Assembly (NCBI RefSeq): GCF_000600005.1
Contig: NZ_CP007446.1
Location: forward strand, 832,894 to 896,893
Length of the DNA stretch: 64,000 bases
Direction: 5' to 3'
DNA from: Snodgrassella alvi wkB2
Lineage (GTDB): Bacteria; Pseudomonadota; Gammaproteobacteria; Burkholderiales; Neisseriaceae
In this document: positions 17,571-27,272 of the stretch, in pieces
How the letters are laid out: every line of letters begins with the position of its first letter
How positions within the stretch are numbered: position 1 is the first letter of the stretch
Position numbers and translations under genes: made by a program
Notes under the pieces: model-generated
What the model saw: the letters and a program-made list of their open reading frames with translations, nothing else
Told to the model about the DNA's origin: nothing
Databases searched by the model: none

Positions 17571-18701
17571 TTATTTGATTTTTCCGTATTTTTTCAAAAT
17601 TGCTAACAGTTGATCCTGCGGTAGCGCCTGAACCAGATTGTGGTCACGACCTTCCATGGTTTCAGCTGCACATAAAGCATTTAATACTGCTTCTTCAACT
17701 GCTTCTACTGTGGCAATATAAAGCGGATCAATAATTTCATCGCTCAGCATATCAATTTTGCTGATGCCCAGACTGTAAGCATTTTCATTAGCGGTAGAGA
17801 AAGCCAGAAAAATGTCGCCGGAACCGTTATCACCATAAGCGCCGAGTAAGCCGATGCCAATAGGGACACGTTTGGTAAGTTTACTCAGTTGCCAGGGAAG
17901 TAACGGGGCGTCGGTAGCCAGAATCACAATGATAGATCCTGTTCCCGGCTTGGGGGCAAAAGTATTAATTACCGGCATGGTTTCAGGACCAAATTCATCT
18001 TTCAGCGGAATACCGCAAATTTGAAAAGTATCACGCATCCCATGGTTGGCCTGTACCAGTACACCCAGAGTAAATTCACCGGCTTCTGTGCTGACTATAC
18101 GTGATGCGGTGCCGGTACCACCTTTGAAATCATGGCAGATCATGCCGGTGCCACCACCGACGTTACCTTCAGCAATGGCACCTGCGTGTGCATTATTTAA
18201 AGCCTCAAGTGCATGTTCAGGTTTGATATGAAAACCATTAATGTCGTTTAATAATCCGTCCCATGTTTCGCCCACTACCGGATAAAAATATCCTACGCCG
18301 TCTACAGGCTGACCATTGTTAACATATGGAAAATAAAAGTGATTATCTATCATCCATTTGCTGGTGGTATCGCGAACAATACCTACGCTGTTAGTATTGG
18401 TAATGAGTACCGGACCATGCATTAAACCTGAATCATCCAGCCAGTGTGTGCCGGTTAATTCTCCATTGCCGTTTAAATCATGCCTGCCAACGAATACAGC
18501 ACTGTGTTGTTTACCTCTGGGCAAAATAGCGGTTACACCAGTACGGGCAAAGGCTGAACCCGGACCTGTATAATCATCCGGTGTACCATAGATAACGGTA
18601 CTGTAGCCAACTTCAATGCCGCATACATCGGTTATCGCATTGTTTTTGCCAGTGATGCCGGTTAGAGGAATTCCTAATTCCCGTGCACGTTTCTTAGTCA
18701 T
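17571..18701 (-). CDS. P1-family (DmpA-type) aminopeptidase
   Basis: 376 residues. DmpA/BapA enzymes are N-terminal-nucleophile hydrolases that cleave themselves before a Ser and then release N-terminal residues or beta-amino acids from peptides and amides. The self-cleavage and nucleophile region is visible as GTGSIIVILATDAPL with Ser near residue 256, close to DmpA Ser250. Upstream segments GGGTGMICHDFKGGTGTASR and VQANHG also fit, and ATVEAVEEAVLNAL fits the C-terminal end. No signal peptide, so cytosolic. Seventy-four bases downstream of a GPH transporter gene on the same strand, suggesting uptake followed by hydrolysis of a substrate. Confidence 0.9.
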   Translation of the reverse strand: MTKKRARELGIPLTGITGKNNAITDVCGIEVGYSTVIYGTPDDYTGPGSAFARTGVTAILPRGKQHSAVFVGRHDLNGNGELTGTHWLDDSGLMHGPVLITNTNSVGIVRDTTSKWMIDNHFYFPYVNNGQPVDGVGYFYPVVGETWDGLLNDINGFHIKPEHALEALNNAHAGAIAEGNVGGGTGMICHDFKGGTGTASRIVSTEAGEFTLGVLVQANHGMRDTFQICGIPLKDEFGPETMPVINTFAPKPGTGSIIVILATDAPLLPWQLSKLTKRVPIGIGLLGAYGDNGSGDIFLAFSTANENAYSLGISKIDMLSDEIIDPLYIATVEAVEEAVLNALCAAETMEGRDHNLVQALPQDQLLAILKKYGKIK

Positions 18702-18775
18702 AATATTTCTCCTTTTTTACATGTATCATGTTGTTTATCTTGATTATATTGTAAATATCAGCTTTTGCAGTATTT

Positions 18776-20248
18776 TTACAATAATTGTTTGAAATTACTG
18801 GTGGTGTACGGCTGCTGCTCTTTTTTTGCTTTAAGAGCGGTAAGTAATGCCTGATAACGGCTGCGGGTCAGTGGATAACCAATGGCACACAGTGCAGCAA
18901 TAATGCCGGCTAATGCATGAATCCATGTGTTTAATTCCAGAATAGCCTGTTGTGCCAGTGGTGGCTGAATAATGGTTTCCTGACCTGTGGATGATATATA
19001 TCCATGTTTCTCCAGATAAAAACCAATAAACCAAATGGCCAGTGCACTACCGAATTTTTGTAAGAATGACATCAGGGCTGTAATTGCTCCTTCTCTTCGT
19101 TTGTTGTTAATAAAATCATCCAGCTCACTAATGTCGTACATCATGGAATAATATATAGTCCAAAAATAACTATTACCAAGTTGCAGCAGAATTAAAAAAA
19201 TTATCAGCATAGTTCTGTTAGGAAATCCGCAAAAAAAGAATACGCCTGTGCCTATTGAGCTGATGAGCATAGACAGATAATAGACATTTCTTTTATCAAA
19301 TTTCTGCGCGGTATAATTTACAGCGGGAAGCCAGGCAAGAGCCAGTAAGCTGTAAATCAAAAAACAGATCGCAGCATCTTTTTCGCTGTATGCCATGTTG
19401 TTTAAGAATAAATAATATAAGGCTCCGGTACTGAGCGCGTAAGCAGCCGACCAGAAAAAAACTGATGCGCCGAGAAATTTACTTGATGAAAGACGCCAGA
19501 TTTCAATCATGTTACTGATAACTTCGCGAATAAAAGCCAGAAGCCGGTATCTGCTATGTATTCGGCTTGTTTTATGCCGGACAGGCAGTTCATAACCACG
19601 TGTCAGAAACCAGCAGGTGAGTCCGCTCAGTAAAGTCAGAACAGCAAATATCACACTCACGCCGTGCCAGCCGCTGCTGACACTGAATCCATGATCTACA
19701 ATCCATTTAACAATCAGCGGCGGAGCGCAAGAAGATACAAGAACGGCTGCATTAAGTGCATAACCCGCCCATACCCGAAGCGAAGTACGTTCATCAAAGT
19801 TATTGGTCATTTCTGCACCTAAAGTGTAGAAAGGTATGACGTAGATTTTGTAAGCAGACCAGAACAGAATGGCAATTATGGTGAAATAAACCGTTTTCTG
19901 ATTGGTGCTGAGAGATGAAATATCAGTATAGAGCAGTAACAATAGCAGGGTATATGGCAGAATAGCTGCCAGCATTAATGGTCTGCGCCGCCCCCAGTGT
20001 GAACAGATATTATCTGAAAACTGACCTACCAGCGGATCAGCCACAGCATCCCAGATAACAGCAATCAGAACAATAGTACCTGCCTGAGCAGCAGGAATGC
20101 TGGCAACGTTTGTCAGAAAAAAAAGATAAAAAACATAAAAAAGATTATAGGCGAGTGAATCAGCCATTTGTCCGATGGCATATCCCAGTTTAACGTGTAA
20201 GGGTAATTTATTGAATGTGTGAGGAATGACAGGCCGGCGAGTATGCAT
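18776..20248 (-). CDS. GPH-type cation symporter (MFS superfamily)
   Basis: 490 residues, about 12 helices. The loop motif DPLVGQFSDN..SHWGRRRP after helix 2 and the N-terminal LGYAIGQMADSLAYN are typical of the glycoside-pentoside-hexuronide:cation symporter family. Classical substrates are sugars, but several family members pair with peptidases or carry other solutes, and here the partner gene encodes a P1 peptidase, so a peptide- or amide-like substrate is an inference. A 12-base-period direct repeat lies right in front of the gene. Confidence 0.85.
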   Translation of the reverse strand: MHTRRPVIPHTFNKLPLHVKLGYAIGQMADSLAYNLFYVFYLFFLTNVASIPAAQAGTIVLIAVIWDAVADPLVGQFSDNICSHWGRRRPLMLAAILPYTLLLLLLYTDISSLSTNQKTVYFTIIAILFWSAYKIYVIPFYTLGAEMTNNFDERTSLRVWAGYALNAAVLVSSCAPPLIVKWIVDHGFSVSSGWHGVSVIFAVLTLLSGLTCWFLTRGYELPVRHKTSRIHSRYRLLAFIREVISNMIEIWRLSSSKFLGASVFFWSAAYALSTGALYYLFLNNMAYSEKDAAICFLIYSLLALAWLPAVNYTAQKFDKRNVYYLSMLISSIGTGVFFFCGFPNRTMLIIFLILLQLGNSYFWTIYYSMMYDISELDDFINNKRREGAITALMSFLQKFGSALAIWFIGFYLEKHGYISSTGQETIIQPPLAQQAILELNTWIHALAGIIAALCAIGYPLTRSRYQALLTALKAKKEQQPYTTSNFKQLL

Positions 20249-20715
20249 GATTCATCCTGATAAAAACTATATCAATTGGCATTGCAATATGCATTGCATA
20301 AAAATTAAAAATTTTTGCTTCAGATGCTGGCCTGATATCAGATTATTTTTTGAACGTGCTGATTGATTGAATGCCAGCTGATTGATAAGTAGTTTTGTGT
20401 TTACCTGGATGTAATCAGGTTTTATTACGGTTAATCGATAATCCGAAAATTAAAGAGTAAGCGCGAGTAAATCATACGGTAAATTGAAGTTAAATAAAAA
20501 TAATTTTTACAATTGTTGCTAATTGGTCTGGTTTTCAGGCTAAAAAACTAATTTTATTCAGGCAGAAATTTATTTAGCGACCAGATATGCATGCGTATGA
20601 AAACCAGCGTCTGCTTATCATGAAAGAAAAATTAATGGTTTTATGATAGGGTTTTGCCTTTAACCGGTGTAGTCTGGATAATGGCAACAGTTATTTACAT
20701 AGCAGAGGGGAGTCA
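20249..20715. other. Divergent intergenic region, GPH transporter and aroE
   Basis: 467 bases between divergent genes, so it must hold both promoters. The GCATTGCA repeats at 20279-20298 are the only obvious structure. Confidence 0.6.
20279..20298. promoter_or_regulatory. Direct repeat GCATTGCA x2, operator candidate
   Basis: GCATTGCA at 20279-20286 and again at 20291-20298 with ATAT between. The inner part also reads as an inverted pair (TGCAAT..ATTGCA). It ends 31 bases before the transporter ATG on the minus strand, a usual operator position. Confidence 0.5.
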
Positions 20716-21525
20716 ATGAGTATATTTGCAGTATTGGGTAATCCTGTAGCGCATAGTCGTTCTCCGCAAATTCATCAGGCTTTTGCTGCTCAGCACGGTC
20801 AAAAGTTAATTTATGAGCGGCGTCTGATTGCTGTTGATGATTTTGCTGCACAAGCCAGAGAATTTTTTAAAGCTGGCGGAACCGGGGCTAATGTTACTGT
20901 GCCTTTTAAGCATGAGGCTTATATTCTGGCTAATGTGCTGACTGAACGGGCTAAAGCAGCAAAAGCTGTTAATACTTTATTCTGGCGCAACGGGCAGTTG
21001 CTGGGGGACAATACTGACGGTATCGGTCTGGTGCGGGCAATTGAAGAATTATTGTCTTTTTCTCTGAGTAATAAACATATATTACTGCTGGGAGCAGGTG
21101 GTGCAGCATGTGGTGTCATTCAGCCACTTTTACAGCAACTGCCGGCTTCACTGACCATTGCTAACCGCTCAGCAGAAAAAGCGCAGTTGCTTGCTCAGGA
21201 GCATAATGTAAACTGGTGCGCGGTAACGCAGATAAAACCAGAATATGATGTCATTATCAATGCTACCTCAGGTAGTTTACACGGGCAGAAATTACCTGTG
21301 TCTGTGCCAGTACTGGCCAGAGCGCAACTGGTTTACGATATGATGTATTCGGCAAAGCTCACCCCTTTTTTGCTTCAGGCTCATGAAGCAGGGTGCCGGC
21401 ATCTGGCTGATGGTCTTGGTATGCTGGTAGCGCAGGCAGCAGCCTCATATGCATTGTGGCATGGTTTTAATCCTGATATCCGGCCGGTAACCGAGCAGAT
21501 ACGTAAAGAAATGGAACAGTCATGA
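20716..21525 (+). CDS. aroE: Shikimate dehydrogenase (NADP+)
   Basis: Reduces 3-dehydroshikimate to shikimate in the aromatic amino acid pathway. 269 residues. Visible: GNPVAHSRSPQIH (substrate site), NVTVPFK with catalytic Lys65, NTDG, the nucleotide-binding GAGGAACGV, NRS (NADP phosphate contact) and GLGMLVAQAA near the C-terminus. AGAGGGGAG upstream gives a strong ribosome binding site. Stop and mtgA start overlap by ATGA, so the two are translationally coupled. Confidence 0.97.
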   Translation: MSIFAVLGNPVAHSRSPQIHQAFAAQHGQKLIYERRLIAVDDFAAQAREFFKAGGTGANVTVPFKHEAYILANVLTERAKAAKAVNTLFWRNGQLLGDNTDGIGLVRAIEELLSFSLSNKHILLLGAGGAACGVIQPLLQQLPASLTIANRSAEKAQLLAQEHNVNWCAVTQIKPEYDVIINATSGSLHGQKLPVSVPVLARAQLVYDMMYSAKLTPFLLQAHEAGCRHLADGLGMLVAQAAASYALWHGFNPDIRPVTEQIRKEMEQS

Positions 21526-22217
21526 AAATCGTGCGTAATTTGTTAATTGTGCTCGTTACGCTGTTTTTGCTGTTTAATGTTTATATTTATGGCAGTCTGT
21601 TAATCTATCGGACAGTGGCGCCGCACCGTACCATGTTTATGTTGTTACGTATGCATGAGCTGGCTGAAACCCGCCCGGATACGCAGTTGAATTATCAGTG
21701 GGTAGCTTACAACCGTATTTCGCCCAATCTGAAAAAAGCGCTGATTGCCTCAGAAGATGCGCGTTTTGCCGAACATGACGGTTTTGACTGGAATGGTATC
21801 CGTACGGCAATTAAAAAAAATGAACGTCAGGGTAATATTAAGGCTGGCGGGTCAACCATCAGCCAGCAGCTGGCTAAAAATCTGTTTTTATCTGAAAGTC
21901 GCAGTTACTGGCGTAAAGCAGAAGAAGCAGTGATTACTTCGCTGCTTGAAGCTACAACCAATAAAGACCGGATTTTTGCGCTATATCTGAATGTAATTGA
22001 GTGGGGATATGGGATATACGGTGCCGAAGCGGCCAGTGAAACGATTTATGGACGAACCGCCATGCAGTTGTCACCGCAACAGGCAGCCAAACTCGCTGCG
22101 CGTGTACCCAGACCACTTTATTACATTGATCATCCGCGAGATAAAGAAATTCGCCGTAAAGCCAACGTTATTTTACGGCGAATGGGTTCTGCACAATTGC
22201 CGGATAATGACCAGTAA
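21522..22217 (+). CDS. mtgA: Monofunctional biosynthetic peptidoglycan transglycosylase
   Basis: Polymerises lipid II into glycan strands at the inner membrane. 231 residues: one N-terminal membrane helix (about 7-28), then a GT51 domain with catalytic Glu78 in SEDARFAEHDGFDW, GGSTISQQLAKNLFLS, RKAEEAVI and LYLNVIEWGYGIYGAE. No transpeptidase domain, as expected for MtgA. Overlaps aroE by 4 bases. Confidence 0.96.
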   Translation: MKIVRNLLIVLVTLFLLFNVYIYGSLLIYRTVAPHRTMFMLLRMHELAETRPDTQLNYQWVAYNRISPNLKKALIASEDARFAEHDGFDWNGIRTAIKKNERQGNIKAGGSTISQQLAKNLFLSESRSYWRKAEEAVITSLLEATTNKDRIFALYLNVIEWGYGIYGAEAASETIYGRTAMQLSPQQAAKLAARVPRPLYYIDHPRDKEIRRKANVILRRMGSAQLPDNDQ

Positions 22218-22251
22218 CTGCATAGAGTATTGGTTAATTACTCACTCCGGA

Positions 22252-22518
22252 TTAACCGCGTCGGCGTAAATCTTCTACTTCATCCAGTAATTGCAGAATC
22301 AGTGCAGTGGCACTCGCGCTGGCATCAAAATCACGATGAATACGCCATGCACGGCGGGCAATAGCCATATGATAGCCACTATAGCGCGCCAATTGCGGTT
22401 CCTGTGCAACAGGAATAACGCTTTCAGCAATCAGGCTTAATATCCAGTTACTCTGATTGTCACAGGCACGAACCAGATCATCAAAGCTTAATTCAATATC
22501 TTGTTGATTTTTATTCAT
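22252..22518 (-). CDS. cbpM: Chaperone modulator CbpM
   Basis: 88 residues. CbpM is a small MerR-like helical protein that binds the J-domain of CbpA and inhibits it. Visible: a SFDDLVRACD start, IAESVIPV, RRAWRIHRDFDASASATALILQLLDEVEDLR. It follows cbpA by 15 bases on the same strand, the standard cbpA-cbpM layout, which supports the call for an otherwise weakly conserved family. Confidence 0.85.
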   Translation of the reverse strand: MNKNQQDIELSFDDLVRACDNQSNWILSLIAESVIPVAQEPQLARYSGYHMAIARRAWRIHRDFDASASATALILQLLDEVEDLRRRG

Positions 22519-22533
22519 TCTTCGCTCCTGTTA

Positions 22534-23502
22534 TCAAACATGATTCTGGGGTTTAAAACCGGCATAATGCGTGGCAAGTGCCTGCCATGCGGCACGGTCT
22601 GCTTCGTTACTGGCTTGTGGCAGCACAATATTTATCAGCAGATACAAATCACCGGCTGCTTTTGCCGGTATACCTTTACCTTTCAGGCGCATTTTCTGCC
22701 CGTTGTAGCTGTTGGTAGGAATATTGACACTCAGTTTGCCGGCCGGAGTAGTAATATCTGTTTTACCGCCCAATGCAGCAGTCCAGGGAGCAACGTTGAT
22801 ACGCTGGTAAACATCTTTACGGTTCTGGACATATAAATTATCCTGATTACGGAAACTGATTTTTAAATATAAATCTCCGGATGAACCACCGTTAAAACCA
22901 GGTAATCCCTGACCGCTAAGCCGGATTTGCTGACCTTCAGTAATCCCTGCCGGAATTTTTACATTGAGTGTTTTACGCTCATAAGCCATTTGCCCCTGAG
23001 CATTCAGTGTAGGCATATCCAGGGATAAATTACGCTGTGCTCCCTGATAGGCTGCGGCTATATCAATAACCAGCTCAGCATGCTGGTCTTCTCCGCCTAC
23101 CGGACCGCTTCGGCGTTGTTGAAAGCCTTGTCTTGCACTGCTGCCGAAAGCAGAGAATAAGTCGTCAAAACGAAAATCGCCATTGCCAAAGGCTCCGTTC
23201 TGACCAAAGTGACTTGGGTCAAAATCATACTGCTGATAACTGTAATCACCCTGGCTACCTCCAGCCTGCCGGCTGCTATGCCGGAACGGATTGTCCAGCA
23301 TTTCATCATATTCAGCCCGTTTTTCCTTATCATGTAAGGTTTCATAAGCAATATTGATTTCACTAGTTTTAGCTACGGCATCAGGATCTTTACTTACGTC
23401 TGGGTGATATTTGCGAACCAGTTTACGATAGGCTTTTTTGATATCGTCTTCGCTGGCATTTCGATCAACACCGAGAATTTCATAATAATTGCGTTCAGCC
23501 AT
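22534..23502 (-). CDS. cbpA: DnaJ-family co-chaperone CbpA
   Basis: 322 residues. J-domain at 1-70 with HPD (33-35) to stimulate DnaK ATPase, a Gly/Phe-rich linker (about 75-130), then two beta-sandwich substrate domains ([38 protein letters not shown]). There is no zinc-finger Cys cluster, which separates CbpA from DnaJ. A long AT-rich region precedes it. Confidence 0.94.
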   Translation of the reverse strand: MAERNYYEILGVDRNASEDDIKKAYRKLVRKYHPDVSKDPDAVAKTSEINIAYETLHDKEKRAEYDEMLDNPFRHSSRQAGGSQGDYSYQQYDFDPSHFGQNGAFGNGDFRFDDLFSAFGSSARQGFQQRRSGPVGGEDQHAELVIDIAAAYQGAQRNLSLDMPTLNAQGQMAYERKTLNVKIPAGITEGQQIRLSGQGLPGFNGGSSGDLYLKISFRNQDNLYVQNRKDVYQRINVAPWTAALGGKTDITTPAGKLSVNIPTNSYNGQKMRLKGKGIPAKAAGDLYLLINIVLPQASNEADRAAWQALATHYAGFKPQNHV

Positions 23503-24487
23503 ATTTTATCCTTTGCTGAAATTTCTATTCGTTTTCAAAATACTATTTAAATCAAAATAAGGTCAAATGATTAAGATTTAAAGTGCTTATTTTATGTAGT
23601 AAAAACAATTAATAAAATATATATTTGTGTTTTAATTATAGATAAATAAAAATGAAATGATTAATTTTTGAAGTCTGAAAGAAATTAAAACTTGATTTGA
23701 TAATGCGGTAAAGAAAAATTGTAATAATCCAGCTAATATAATATTGATTAGATTAAATAAATTATAAATTGAGATTGAAAATAACAGAATGTGAAATAAT
23801 TTTATGGGATCAATTTATGATAATTATTTAACATTAAACTATAAATAAAATTCTAAAGAATTAAAACTAAGATAAAAAATAAAGAAAATTTCATTTGTCT
23901 GAGTAAAACTGATACTGATAACTTGATTTAGGTTTGGTTGTTTAAAGCAGCGAATAAACAAATTGATTACTCAGTAATAGCGTTTGTATAAAATAAAATT
24001 TATTAGTTAATAAATGTCAATTAATGTGCGGAAGTTCAAAAATAATTCCAATTCTGAATTTATTAATAAAAAATAGTTTTTGTTAATGATAATTACGTAT
24101 TTGGTATTAATATAACTTATTATATTTACTTTTGTTTTATCTAATTACCTGTTTTTGGCATAGTAAAAATCATTTACCACATTCTGATAAACTTTCTGTG
24201 ATGATTTGTTTATTTGTTTTAAATCAGAAAATTGGTGTAAAAATACATTGCTGTTTAGGTATTACGCTGGTACGATTTAAACGAAAATACAGTATGTTGC
24301 ATCACAATAATATATGCTTTTATTCAACTAAGATTATGCAGATTTATTGTAAGTTATTTGAATTTATTTGTATTTCTTTTAATTAATTTGGTAAAGCATC
24401 TGGTTAATAAAGAAAATGATAAATGAAATAGCAACAACATAAAGTGTTTTGTTCATGACTCAATCCCAAATGAAAGAGGATATTGCT
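23503..24487. other. AT-rich gap between cbpA and aceE
   Basis: About 985 bases between divergent genes. Very AT-rich. An 84-codon frame at 24132-24386 has no family features and no ribosome binding site that convinces me. Promoters for cbpA and aceE must lie here. No PdhR-like box was seen by eye. Confidence 0.5.
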
Positions 24488-27163
24488 ATGTCTGCTGACT
24501 TCCATGATCAAGATATCGATCCGATTGAAACCCAGGAATGGCTGGATTCGCTCAGCTCGGTGCTGAAAGAAGAGGGACCTGAACGCGCGCATTATTTAAT
24601 GGAAAGCCTGGTGCGCTATATCCGCCGCCGGGGTATTTATATGCCGTTCAGTGCCACAACAGCCTATCTGAATACTATTCCTGTTGGTAAAGAAAAAAAA
24701 TCACCGGGTAATCATGAATTAGAGCACCGAATCCGATCACTGGTGCGCTGGAATGCAGCAGCACTGGTATTAAATGCCAGCAAAAAGAATCTTGAGCTGG
24801 GCGGGCATATTGCCAGCTTTCAGTCTTGTGCTACTTTATATGATGTTGGTTTCAATCACTTCTGGCATGGTAAAACAGATAATCAGGAAGGCGATCTGGT
24901 ATTTTTCCAGGGTCATAGTGCACCTGGTTTCTATGCACGTGCATTTGTTGAAGGCCGCTTAACTGAAGAACAGATGAGTAATTTCCGTCAGGAAGTACAT
25001 GGTAATGGTCTGTCTTCTTATCCGCATCCGTGGCTGATGCCTGACTTCTGGCAGTTCCCGACAGTTTCTATGGGTCTGGGACCAATCCAGGGTATTTATC
25101 AGGCCCGTTTGCTGAAATACCTGGAATCCCGTGGTCTGGCGAAAACTCAGGGCCGTAAAGTATGGGTATTCTGTGGTGACGGCGAAATGGATGAGCCGGA
25201 AAGTCAGGGCGCAATTGCACTGGCTGCCCGTGATGGATTAGATAACCTGATTTTTGTTGTTAACTGTAACTTGCAGCGTCTGGACGGACCGGTACGCGGT
25301 AACGGTAAAATTATTCAGGAACTGGAAGGCAACTTCCGCGGTGCCGGCTGGAATGTACTGAAAGTAATCTGGGGCAGTAAGTGGGATGCACTGCTGGCTC
25401 AGGATAAAGATAATCTGCTGAAAAAACGCATGGAAGAATGTGTTGACGGTGATTATCAGATGTATAAATCACAGAATGGCGCATATGTGCGCGAACACTT
25501 CTTCAATACGCCTGAACTGAAAGCCATGGTGGCTAATATGTCAGACGATGAAATCTGGTCACTGAACCGTGGTGGTCACGATCCGCATAAAGTGTATGCC
25601 GCTTACTATGAAGCAGTTAATAATCCGGATGGCCGTCCGACTGTAATTCTGGCTAAAACCATTAAAGGTTATGGCATGGGTGCTTCCGGTGAGGCACAGA
25701 ATACTGCTCACCAGGCTAAGAAAATGGATATGAAATCTTTGAAGCAGTTCCGTGATCGTTTCCAGATTCCGGTAACTGATGAAGAGATGGAACATACTCT
25801 GCCATTCTTCCGTCTGCCTGAAGACAGCGAAGAAATGAAATACATGAAAGAGCGTCGTGCTCAGCTGGGTGGTTTCCTGCCTTACCGTCATCCTGATTCT
25901 GAGCAGCTGCCAATTCCGCCATTAAGTGAATTTGAAGCTCAGCTGCAGGATAGCGGAGACCGTGAATTCTCTACAACAATGGCCTTCGTACGTATTCTGA
26001 GTACACTGCTTAAAGATAAAAATATCGGCAAGCGGATTGTGCCGATTGTGCCGGATGAAAGCCGTACATTCGGTATGGAAGGTCTGTTCCGTCAGTATGC
26101 TATCTGGAATCCGAAAGGTCAGATTTACACCCCGCAGGATCACGACCAGCTGATGTTCTATAAAGAATCTAAAAATGGTCAGATTTTCCAGGAAGGTATT
26201 AATGAGCCGGGTGCAATGAGTTCATGGATTGCTGCTGCAACAAGCTATTCCAATAATGATTGCCCGCTAATCCCGTTCTATATTTATTATTCAATGTTTG
26301 GTTTCCAGCGTATCGGCGATCTGGCCTGGGCTGCTGGTGATCAGCGTGCCCGCGGCTTTATGCTGGGTGGTACTTCCGGCCGTACAACTCTGAACGGTGA
26401 AGGCTTGCAGCATCAGGATGGTCACAGTCATATTCAGGCTGAGCTGATTCCGAACTGCATTTCCTATGACCCGTCCTTCTCTTATGAAGTTGCTGTCATT
26501 ATTCAGCATGGTCTGCAGCGCATGTATGTAGACCGTGAAGATGTGTTCTATTACATCACTCTGATGAACCAGAACTATAAACATCCGGCTATGCCGCAGC
26601 GTGAAGGAATCGAACAGCAGATTCTGAAAGGTATGTATCTGTTGCAGGAAGGTGGCAGCGGTAAACTGAAAGTGCAGTTAATGGGTTCCGGTGTTATTTT
26701 GCAGGAAGTGATTGCTGCAGCAGAACTGCTGAAACAGGATTTCGATGTTGATGCCAATATCTGGAGTGTGACTTCATTTAATGAACTGTACCGTGATGGT
26801 ATTGATATCGAACGCTACAACCGTCTGCATCCGACCGATACCCAGAAAGTACCTTATGTGACTCAATTACTGTCTGGTCATGAAGGTCCGATTGTGGCTT
26901 CAACCGATTATGTACGTCACTTTGCTGACCGTATTCGTGCTTATGTACCACAGGATGTGTTCACAGTTCTGGGTACAGATGGCTTTGGTCGCAGTGATTC
27001 CCGTGACAATTTACGTGAGTTCTTTGAAATCAACCGTTACCACGTGGCTGTAGCTGCTCTGAATGGTCTGGCTGATGAAGGCAAGATCAGTAAACAGGTG
27101 GTACAGGATGCCATCAATAAATATGGTATCAAGGCTGATGTAGAACCGAGCTGGGCACGTTAA
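24488..27163 (+). CDS. aceE: Pyruvate dehydrogenase E1 component
   Basis: Thiamine diphosphate-dependent decarboxylation of pyruvate and transfer of the acetyl group to the lipoyl arm of AceF. 891 residues from the ATG at 24488 (AGAGGA 8 bases upstream; an in-frame TTG-type extension to 24449 is judged leader). Homodimeric E1 type: DPIETQEWLDSL N-terminus (binds E2), ThDP motif GDGEMDEPES through VVNCNLQRLDGPVRGN, and the transketolase-like middle domain (EGLQHQDGHSH). First gene of aceE-aceF-lpdA. Confidence 0.98.
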   Translation: MSADFHDQDIDPIETQEWLDSLSSVLKEEGPERAHYLMESLVRYIRRRGIYMPFSATTAYLNTIPVGKEKKSPGNHELEHRIRSLVRWNAAALVLNASKKNLELGGHIASFQSCATLYDVGFNHFWHGKTDNQEGDLVFFQGHSAPGFYARAFVEGRLTEEQMSNFRQEVHGNGLSSYPHPWLMPDFWQFPTVSMGLGPIQGIYQARLLKYLESRGLAKTQGRKVWVFCGDGEMDEPESQGAIALAARDGLDNLIFVVNCNLQRLDGPVRGNGKIIQELEGNFRGAGWNVLKVIWGSKWDALLAQDKDNLLKKRMEECVDGDYQMYKSQNGAYVREHFFNTPELKAMVANMSDDEIWSLNRGGHDPHKVYAAYYEAVNNPDGRPTVILAKTIKGYGMGASGEAQNTAHQAKKMDMKSLKQFRDRFQIPVTDEEMEHTLPFFRLPEDSEEMKYMKERRAQLGGFLPYRHPDSEQLPIPPLSEFEAQLQDSGDREFSTTMAFVRILSTLLKDKNIGKRIVPIVPDESRTFGMEGLFRQYAIWNPKGQIYTPQDHDQLMFYKESKNGQIFQEGINEPGAMSSWIAAATSYSNNDCPLIPFYIYYSMFGFQRIGDLAWAAGDQRARGFMLGGTSGRTTLNGEGLQHQDGHSHIQAELIPNCISYDPSFSYEVAVIIQHGLQRMYVDREDVFYYITLMNQNYKHPAMPQREGIEQQILKGMYLLQEGGSGKLKVQLMGSGVILQEVIAAAELLKQDFDVDANIWSVTSFNELYRDGIDIERYNRLHPTDTQKVPYVTQLLSGHEGPIVASTDYVRHFADRIRAYVPQDVFTVLGTDGFGRSDSRDNLREFFEINRYHVAVAALNGLADEGKISKQVVQDAINKYGIKADVEPSWAR

Positions 27164-27172
27164 TAAACCCAA

Positions 27173-27200
27173 TGCCTGAAGTTCATTCGGATTTCAGGCA
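27173..27200 (+). repeat. Inverted repeat TGCCTGAA..TTCAGGCA after aceE
   Basis: An 8-bp inverted repeat (27173-27180 with 27193-27200) directly after the aceE stop. Each arm is the conserved 3' part of a Neisseriaceae DNA uptake sequence. It could act as a weak terminator or attenuating hairpin between aceE and aceF. Confidence 0.5.
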
Positions 27201-27236
27201 GGTTTTGCTGGCTGTGCAAGCTAATGATTGTCGGAC

Positions 27237-27252
27237 GCAGGCTTAAGCCTGC
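27237..27252. promoter_or_regulatory. 16-bp perfect palindrome before aceF
   Basis: GCAGGCTTAAGCCTGC is a perfect palindrome ending 20 bases before the aceF ATG and 8 bases before its AAGGA motif. It may be a protein-binding site or an RNA hairpin (6-bp stem, TTAA loop) that tunes aceF translation. Confidence 0.45.
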
Positions 27253-27272
27253 TGTCATCAAAGGACATAATG

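Noticed and set aside
24132-24386. 84-codon plus-strand frame upstream of aceE
   Set aside because: Cys/Phe/His-rich chance-like composition, no convincing ribosome binding site, lies in the promoter gap.
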